Origin: Euryodendron excelsum | Lineage: Eukaryota; Streptophyta; Magnoliopsida; Ericales; Pentaphylacaceae | Direction: 5' to 3' | DNA length: 64,000 nucleotides | Assembly (NCBI GenBank): GCA_033060915.1 | Contig: CM065378.1 | Span: 56,186,501 to 56,250,500, forward strand | In this document: positions 56,686 to 64,000 of the stretch, one piece after another | How positions within the stretch are numbered: the stretch's first letter is position 1 | How the letters are laid out: every line of letters starts with the position of its first letter | The notes under the pieces: model-generated | Databases searched by the model: none | The model's input: only the letters and a program-made list of their open reading frames with translations | Told to the model about the DNA's origin: nothing | Position numbers and translations under genes: made by a program

Positions 56686-58134
56686 AGAAGTGTTAGAATA
56701 TTTGGTGTAAATATTAATTTTGAGCCATTGTTAAGGTGAGATTCACATGTTCTTTTTAGTGGGTTTAAGACACTTTGTGTTATCCTCCATGAACAGATGA
56801 AGAACAAGCATTTACTTGCTCAAATTTATAGAGGTTTGAATGAAATAATGGTCTCCAAAGTAGGTACCATGAGTATGGTTTATGGGTAGAACTAAAGGCT
56901 TGTCCCACATTGATTTTCTATGAAAAAAGTGATGGGTATATAAAGGCTAAATTTAAAAATAGGTTTGGGTTCCAAGGGGCACTCCACTTTTGTGAAAGGG
57001 GGAGAACCTATGGAACCCATAGGTTGATCCAATAAATCACGCGCGCGCCGCCGCCTCAATTCGGTTCGGGTGCGGTTAACATTAACATGGCTTGGGCTGG
57101 TTTAATATTTTTGGACGCGATTTGAACCGAACCGGTTCAAATTTAAATTCCAACGGTTGTGTCCCTTCCTGAGGGCGCGTTTGGCTAGCACCGTTTCGAA
57201 GGGGTGTGATTCTTTCTATATAGAAATAATCCCCCTCCGAACAAAACACAATTTTAGATACTGGTTTTTCGTCTCTCTCTCTCTTTTTCTCGGCTTCCGA
57301 CGACGACGTGCCCAGATTCTAGCAACATTCAGTGGTGAATCTTCGGCGAAGTACTGTTCAGAATTCCGGCGATTGTTCCACACAGATTCTGACGGTTCAT
57401 TCAGTTCGTTCACATCCTCATCTCTATCGTAGAAATTCTATAAGAATTTCTATCCAAGTTTCATCCGGTTAATTTCTTATTTTACCGATCGTGATTTCAT
57501 ATATTCTGTGTGATAAATTTCAGTGAAAATTTTATCACTTTCTTCTGTGTTTTTGTAGTGAATTTTAGTGTTGAAATTCTACAGAATGACTGCAGTTTTA
57601 TGTGTAGAAAAATGCAGTGTATTATTTATCATATCATGTTGATTTTATCAGAAACAACGTAAGTTTCTGTATGGAATTAAATGTCATAATTTTGTGTAGA
57701 ATTAGACAGAAATTCCTCTTTGTTTTATATCATACATGATGCATACATTCCATACATTGAGAGAGTAAAATCCAAAGGTTGATTCGCTGAATCTTAAATA
57801 TTGTAGTGCTACTTATTCAAGATTGTGATCATTTTATCCTGGAGATAGATGTCCGTTCATCCCACGAGCACCTGTGTGGGGGACGAATCTGTTTTAAGCT
57901 AAGAGTGTGAAACACTTGACTTGATCTCCCCTGCATCGCATATTTTATTATTTCATTATATTAGACTTGTTGAATCTATCATGTTACGTTCTTTCACACA
58001 CTTTATTTAATGTTGTTGATTTCACCTTATGATGATTACATGATAATAATTTTACTATGTTTTATTTCACTTTATTATGACTACAAATTATACAGAAAAC
58101 TTTATACAATATATTTTAATTTTCCAACAAGAAG
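56686..58134 (+). mobile_element. Solo LTR (56691-58129) of the LARD-like family, AGAAG target duplications
   Basis: TGTTAGAATATTTGGTG...TTTTCCAACA, 1439 bp, is flanked by AGAAG on both sides (56686-56690 and 58130-58134). It is homologous to the LTRs at 4551-6006 and 10859-12271 but in the opposite (plus) direction. Shared landmarks are 'aaaggcttgtcccacattgat', a CGCGCGCGCCGCCGCC patch at 57040, 'gattctttctatata' and 'gtgtgaaacacttgacttgatct'. No internal region remains, so it arose by LTR-LTR recombination. The frame at 57157-57432 lies within it and is not a gene. Confidence 0.88.
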
Positions 58135-58989
58135 AAGCCATTAACCCCTTGTTAGAGGCCATTATAATTGTTAGAGTTAGCATTTCCTTCGTCATAGAGA
58201 AGGGATTGGCAGAGCTTGTGAGATGGTCCTGTGGTCAGGGTTACTTCATCTCGATCCCTCGCTAGTTTTGGGTTCAAAATCTTGCAATCCGGGACAGGAC
58301 ATGTCTATGATCAAATCACTACTAATACAAGCTATATTATTATAAAAAAATAAAAAAAAATCCATTTAATTTTAATAAGGATATGACAGAAAAATTACTA
58401 CCAAAAAATTAATTTTCACCAAATTTCTAACATTCAAATAGAGTAACAACACTTCATTGATTTCACTATAGCACAACAAAGAATATTAATTAGGTAGAAG
58501 ACATCATATTGAAAGCTGTCATGTTGGGTCTTTTATTTTAAAGTAAACGGCTTTCATTCTATAACATTATTATGTATACAAATTTTGTGTGACTTTTCTG
58601 TTTTTATAACATTACTGACATAAATTATATAGAGACTAAATAGTGTAGGGTGAGGGTTCTTTTTTCTGTTACAGGAGGACCAATCCACATTATGTAAAAT
58701 TTTTGAAACTTATGGTATACTACACATAAGGGGGTTAGTTCAAAGCCAGAGGGGGCCATGACTATCCTTGGCCCTAGTGTGGTTTTGTTCATGCTGCAAC
58801 ACCACCCTCTGCTCTATGTAGTAATATCTCTCTTGTAATAAAAAATAAATAAATAAACAAATAAAATAAAGCGAGACTCAAATCTTTTAATTGAGTAAAA
58901 ACATTACTTGAATGATTACCATACCCATTGTCTTCACTACATTTGAAAATTGCCTCTTGGACTAATTATATGTCAAATCCGCCAAACTA
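58135..58989. other. Intergenic DNA, no gene recognised
   Basis: AT-rich. 58690-58790 ('gaggaccaatccac', 'gccagagggggccatgac') resembles the dispersed element at 23121 and 30440. Confidence 0.3.
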
Positions 58990-59205
58990 GTTTACCTATC
59001 CTGTCGGATATGAGAGATTGTCATTATTTTCTTGTTTGTTTCCTCCATGCCTTACCACTAGGGTTTTAAGTGCATCTTTTTAGGCTAGGTTTGGATTAAT
59101 GTCTTGGTGTCTATTCTATTTGTTGTTCGAGTGTCCTAATGTTCTTTGTAATATTCTCCTTTTTTAGTAATAACATGCTTGCCTATCAAAAGTAAAATAA
59201 AAACT
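58990..59205 (+). repeat. Possible LINE 3'-end fragment
   Basis: 'gtaatattctccttttttagtaataacatgc' in outline followed by TTGCCTATCAAAAGTAAAATAAA resembles plant LINE tails and the tail of the LINE at 36600 (CTTATTTACCGATCAAAA). Only the tail is present. Confidence 0.4.
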
Positions 59206-59385
59206 TATTTAGTACTCTTGAACAATCACTTGATCTTACTATATCAGTCACAATGTCACTGGATTCTGCCACTGTGTATTGATGTTTCGTCTCTTCAACA
59301 ATGAAATAGACCAACAAGTATTGTGTTTAGTAGAGTAAGGATACATGATGCTTGATGAGCCTTTGAATAATTTTTTCGAATTCGT
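59206..59385. mobile_element. MITE remnant related to 54003-54150
   Basis: It starts TTATTTAGTACTCTTG and ends 'gagtaaggatacatgatgcttgatgagcctttgaataattttttcg' in outline, paralleling the 54-kb copy. Ends are weakly inverted. Confidence 0.35.
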
Positions 59386-61559
59386 GCCTATACAATCTTA
59401 GCCTTTAGTCAACTTGCATTACCAAGAAAACAAAGGTTGATCAAGTCACAAGCACATGCATGTTAATGTAAGCATGTAAGACACCTATAAAGCCATCAAG
59501 TTAGATTCCGGTGATCGCATTCGATTGGACAACAAAATCCTAAATCAAATGTCAGACACCTCTGAAACCGACAATTTAGAGTTCGGTGATAGCACCGGTC
59601 CAAACTCCAAAACCCCCAACCAAGAAACTAATCTAGAGCTAGTATAAGAGAATAACAATCTAGAGCTAGTATAAGAGGTTCTTACCAAATAAATATATCC
59701 AATACAACCCACGCGATTTCAAGTCTTGATTCTTGGAGAAACCCACAAAAATCCAGAGAATGAGGAAGATCATTGAGAAGAAAAATGGGTAGGCTGGTGG
59801 TGCACTAATGGGCTTAGAGCAAGTGTTGGTTGGTAAGAAAGAATGGGAAAAAGGAGGGAAGATTTGGTGAGAAGGAAAATGTGACAAAATTTTGGGAAAG
59901 GCTTCTATTTATAGTGGCTTAGCTGATAGAGGATATTTGATTGCTAGAATAGGCATGTTTGGGTGTGATTGAAGGTTATCCAAGCTCAGTATATGCTATC
60001 CAATATGGGTGCAGGCTTATACTAGGTTTTTTTTTAGGCCTAAGACCTAATTTTTTTTTCCCTCTTTTGTGTATGTACCCGGAGAAAAAAAAAAAAAATG
60101 AAGCCTGGATAGAAAGAATGGTTACAAGGAGTTTGCACATTACAAGGATGATGATGGCAACTTATTTTCAGGCCATATGGTAGTTATTTTCTTCTTTTTA
60201 TTTTACTTTTTAAAATATCTAATGACTCCATCTGACATTTTATTTTTTTGGGGGTTATTTCATCTAATTATTGATGTTATACAAAGACTGAGGTATAGAT
60301 CCATGACCGAAAATTAATGCAGTTTTTCCAATCTACTCATGTAAGCTAACTATTGTACGTCCGTCCGCCCAACCCCACCATGTGCATGTAAGTAAAGTAC
60401 ACCTTTTACGGGATAGATGAACTCAAGATGGTTTGTGCAATCCAAATTGTAGCCCAAGTCTAGCCCAAGCCCTATAACCTTGTGGGCCTAGATTGAGCTT
60501 GCTAGGGTCAGTTGAACCCATCAACTTTTAAAGACTAAGAATAATTTTTATTTTTTATTATCATAAATTCTCTTAAATTATAGACCCCATCCTCTAAATA
60601 CTCTAGAGGATAGGAGAATTTGATTCTAAATTCGAATTTTTAGTACGGACTACTAAAAAATTTTACCAGTTAAAATAAAATGACACCTTCAAGTCCAACA
60701 TATATTTCAATTTACAAAAAGTATGCTTTATTCTTTAAAGTATGACTTTGTGTTATATAAAAACCACAACTTAACTACTTGTAGTGTTTAGTATTGTATC
60801 AGTAATGCTAAATACATTTTGAAAAATTGAACTCTATAATAAAAGTATAAGCATGGTCTTCCCCTCATATTTTAAACAGCTTAGAAAATTTAGGCCTCGG
60901 TGGGTGCAGCGCTGTGTTTCTTGCATAGAATCCTTACTAGAAGTTCTCAACTCATGATTCTAAGAGCCTATTAACACCTTCCCAAACACTTTTAATGGAG
61001 CTTGTACCCATCAGGATACTTTGGTTAATTTGGGTAAGAGCCAAGATTTCCACTCGGTTTAAAAGTCATTAGCAAGCCAACCCAGCATTGAGATAGACTA
61101 GGAATTTAAAGCCAAGCGCATACCATCTTCTAAGCATAAATAATTGTTGCTCACACGACTGCCAACAATTGCAGAAATTAAACATTAATAGAAGAAACTA
61201 TTACCTTAAAATTGTGGTCACTACTAATTCTTCAGTTATAAACTTTTGGCATGGAGAAACACACTGACACTGCAATCGTTGTTATTAGATCAACACCCTA
61301 TGAACCAAATACCATTAAATACTGAGTTTAAAATAACAAAAAAATAAATAAAACAAACACTTTTCTTGAGTCTGTGTAGATGATGATGACGACAAGGATA
61401 ACGAAGAGGATGGGGACTCTCCTCCACATGCGATATGTCAATTGAAATCTTAAGTGAAAGATGATGTGCAAATAAAGTCATAACTTGAAGGTGGGTTCGA
61501 ACCAGTGCTATGAACAGGCACTTGGACTCTACAAATAGGGCTAAATCATGCATTCATAA
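59386..61559. other. Intergenic DNA, no gene recognised
   Basis: 'caatctagagctagtataagag' is repeated near 59630 and 59654. 60360-60540 has a 'gtagcccaagtctagcccaagccc' remnant. No convincing reading frame on either strand. Confidence 0.35.
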
Positions 61560-61649
61560 TTCTGAAATTCTAAAAGTTGCATAGCATTGAATTTTTTGCT
61601 TTGCATTTTTCTTCCTCCCATTTTTCAAGAGAGTTTGGAATCGTCTGGT

Positions 61650-61850
61650 TGTTTTGCCGAGCAGATTTTATTGAATTGCTACTTAGAATCTATTGAGATC
61701 GTTTATTCTGGGAGGCAGACACTTATTTTCCTGCGAGCACCGACTGTGGGTGGTGAATTTGTCTTTAAGGAGAGAGTGTCACACACTTGACTCGATCTAA
61801 TTTTCAGTTCTACGATTTTCTGTTCATCTTTAAGATTTTTGATTTAAGTA
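61650..61850 (+). repeat. LTR fragment related to the LARD-like family
   Basis: 'tctgggaggcagacacttattttcctgcgagcacc...gggtggtgaatttgtctttaaggagagagtgtcacacacttgactcgatct' parallels, motif by motif, 57839-57932 of the solo LTR ('ggagatagatgtccgttcat', 'cacgagcacctgtgtggg', 'gtgtgaaacacttgacttgatct'). It is a diverged relative. Confidence 0.5.
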
Positions 61851-62459
61851 TGACAACCGAATAAGTTATTCAAGTTTTGTGTTGATATTTTTAGAATTGC
61901 TTCTAGATGCCTTCTAGTTGATTTCGAGTTTGCTTCTAGTTGATTGCTAGTTACATTAATTGTTTCGAACACTTCTTACACACACAATTTAAATAGGGAA
62001 GTGATGAATTATTATTTTCTAACCATCTTAAAGACAGATTCTTTATTCCCATTTTAACTGTATAAATTAGTATGCTCGTCTACATTATGGGTGTGAATGT
62101 GTTTAACCTAAATTTCTTTTTGAGAATTGTTTAGCATTGTTGTTAGTATCAAGTGTTCTAATTTTGATATTAGAATTGTAATCGTGGTCAATGCTACTAT
62201 GTTAAATTCACGAAATTCGTGTTTAACATGCTTAGTGGTTTTAAGTATTTAAATTCATAGTACGTTATGCTCTATAAGATCCTAATTATACAATTGTAGC
62301 TTTGTGTGATTGTAGTACACGTGAAGATGATAGACGGTGAATCTGAATCTTCAGTTGCGACTGACTCTGCTCGAGTAAGGTTGGGCACGTGGGGTACTAT
62401 GACTGTATTCAAGGAAGTGGGTCAGAATTAGGTTGGACGTCCCAAAGACGAGAATCCTC
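61851..62459. other. Intergenic DNA before the second TGTTG...LTR
   Basis: No gene. No polypurine tract precedes 62460, so the LTR that follows is either a 5' LTR or a solo LTR. Confidence 0.35.
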
Positions 62460-63366
62460 TGTTGACTCAAGGTTGATCCCCATGTTGATTTTAATGATAA
62501 CTAAACCTTGTGTTATTTTATTAATGCAATTACTTAGTGTGCAGATTAATAAAGATTATAATTTAGACTTAGAAGTTTGACTTTAAGTCTAATACGTGTC
62601 AAAGTGAATGCACAACAAGCTAAGTTCAAACAATGTACCAAGAGCTATGTAATACACCAAACTGAGCAATGACACTTATTCTAACTTAAAAAAAATGACT
62701 TGATTTCAAAGAGATTGAAGGTGTTCAAAAAAAGATTTTATCAAGTATGTATAAACTCAATAAAGTTGATTTGCACTTGAAGAGATTGAATGTGTTCAAA
62801 TGAAAACTTCATCAAGTGTACAAAGATTAATTGAAGATGATTTGATTTTGAAGAGATTGAAGATGTTTGAGAAGAGAATTCATCGTAATTGCATAATCTC
62901 TACAAAGAATCCAAGTGAAGACTTCATCTAGGATGTAAAGAATCAATGAAGATAATATGTATTCAAAGAAATGAAGATTTTCAAAAGTAGACTTTATCAA
63001 GCTTATAAAAGACTCATTAAAGTGATCCTAAAGAAAAAAGAAAGATGTGCAACAAAAATGTAGAACTTGGCAATGAGACGTCATATGAAGCTCTACATAT
63101 ATGAAAAAGTGATTAGCATCAGAAAGAGAGAGCTCAGCAATGAAGAAAAGGAGCTCTACAATAATGGAGTGAACTTCTGACAGTTTGAAAACTAAGAAAA
63201 GATGATTATCAAATGATAAATTCAATCCAAATTGACTAGAGAACAACTTTGGTGAATTGAAGACTTTGATTGATTATCATACCCTAAAGAGAAGACTTCT
63301 TGAAGATCTTATAGTATCACTGAAACTGAACTTGATCATTGGAAGAGAGAATGAAGATTTGTGGGC

Positions 63367-63541
63367 AATGTGTCGACATATAAAAATGATAGTCGATACA
63401 TGAAAACAGAAGCCAAAAGTTTGAAAACAGAATGATCAAGTGTCGACACATGGAGTTGATGTGTCGACACATAAAATCAGTAGACAACATCTAGAAAATG
63501 CAGACCAGATGTGTCGACACATGAAACCAAGTGTCAACACC
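63367..63541 (+). promoter_or_regulatory. TGTCGACACA palindrome cluster in the LTR U3
   Basis: Six copies of GTGTCGACACAT or one- to two-base variants lie in 175 bp, ending about 100 bp before the TATA-like sequence. In the copy at 460 the equivalent cluster (1060-1405) has drifted to GTTGACACAT/GTCAACACAT forms. Confidence 0.55.
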
Positions 63542-63637
63542 TGGGAGATAATGACTAGTTTTTCTAACGTTATAATAGACTGGACTTGCATTAAATGAGC
63601 CCCAACAACCTGCAATGGACGAAATCAATACAGGGGT

Positions 63638-63646
63638 TTATATATA
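63638..63646 (+). promoter_or_regulatory. Candidate TATA box of the second LTR
   Basis: TTATATATA followed by AGCTTCC, downstream of the palindrome cluster, at the position equivalent to 1501 in the first copy. Confidence 0.4.
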
Positions 63647-64000
63647 AGCTTCCAACTGCATTTATATACAAGAGATACAAGAAAATTAAGTACCACTGAC
63701 TGATCAAGCTGAGAAAATTTGAACATTCCTTTTGTCTTCATTTTGGCATTAAGTGAGATTTTATTTTTCTTATCCACTCTTGATAAAGAGTTTGTGTTTT
63801 GTGTATACAACTTCAGACACCTGCAAGTAAGAGTTTAAGAGTTCTCTTGTAGAAGAAAAACTCTTGTAAGTTTGAGTGGATCTTGGACAAAATCACTTGG
63901 TAGCTGGAAGAACTTGGGAAGAAGCTCTTATATAAAAGTGAGCTAAGCACTTAGTAAATCAGCATTCATTTTGTAATTGGAGATTGCATAGTGGAGAAAG

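Larger units (their letters stand above)
62460..64000 (+). repeat. Second LTR of the TGTTG...CAACA family, cut by the window end
   Basis: It begins TGTTGACTCAAGG and follows the same order as 460-2118: 'ttaatgataac', 'acttagtgtgca(g/a)att', 'gattataa', a cluster of GTGTCGACACAT motifs (63367-63541), a TATA-like TTATATATA (63638-63646) and 'gagctaagcacttagtaaatcagcattcattttgta', matching 'gttgggcacttggcaattagcacccactatgta'. The end is outside the window. Confidence 0.7.

Noticed and set aside
57157..57432. 91-codon Arg/Ser-rich protein
   Set aside because: It lies wholly within a solo LTR and is not preserved in the other two LTR copies.
1..64000. tRNA, rRNA or organelle-derived segments
   Set aside because: I saw no cloverleaf-box pairs, rRNA landmarks or organelle gene sequence by reading; a covariance-model scan would be decisive.

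Overview
This is a gene-poor, AT-rich, repeat-dominated window of plant nuclear DNA, almost certainly from a eudicot. The evidence is one intron-containing gene of the plant-specific ankyrin/PGG (BDA1-like) family, an Athila-type Ty3/gypsy retrotransposon primed by tRNA-Asp, a plant LINE, an endogenous caulimovirid, hAT-like MITEs and several LTR families. I cannot name the species.

Layout. 1-2118: 3' end and 3' LTR (TGTTG...CAACA) of a retrotransposon; a second LTR of the same family starts at 62460 and runs off the window. 4546-12276: a complete, old, minus-strand LTR element with no recognisable gag or pol (LARD-like), bounded by ACATT target duplications; a Ty3/gypsy solo LTR (8296-9747, duplication CATAC) sits inside it. 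A solo LTR of the same LARD family lies in the opposite direction at 56691-58129 (duplication AGAAG). 13268-19027 (minus): the only apparently intact host gene, an ankyrin-repeat membrane protein with two exons and a 4-kb intron. 19.1-33.4 kb: intergenic DNA with MITEs, tandem duplications, microsatellites and a ~1.9-kb degenerate minisatellite. 33.48-36.65 kb: a LINE whose 5' endonuclease part is inverted against its reverse-transcriptase part, as expected from twin priming. 36.87-53.6 kb: a decayed caulimovirid, split inside its reverse transcriptase by a 12.9-kb Athila element (37966-50841, duplication ATGAG). 53.7-62.4 kb: TA repeat, a hAT-like element, a perfect 156-bp tandem duplication, the solo LTR and fragments.

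How the parts relate. Apart from the ankyrin gene, which probably acts at a membrane in signalling or defence, all recognisable coding sequence is retroelement-derived and pseudogenic. Three reverse-transcriptase lineages with different active-site boxes (FADD, YIDD, FMDD) lie within 17 kb. The most interesting structure is in the Athila element. The U3 region of its LTRs, marked by clusters of GATCGATCGG palindromes upstream of a TATA box, recurs inside the element just upstream of the env-position ORF. There it is preceded by a G-rich tract and followed by its own TATA box, which suggests an internal promoter for that ORF. All six in-frame stops of that ORF are TAG, consistent with decay at methylated CHG sites.
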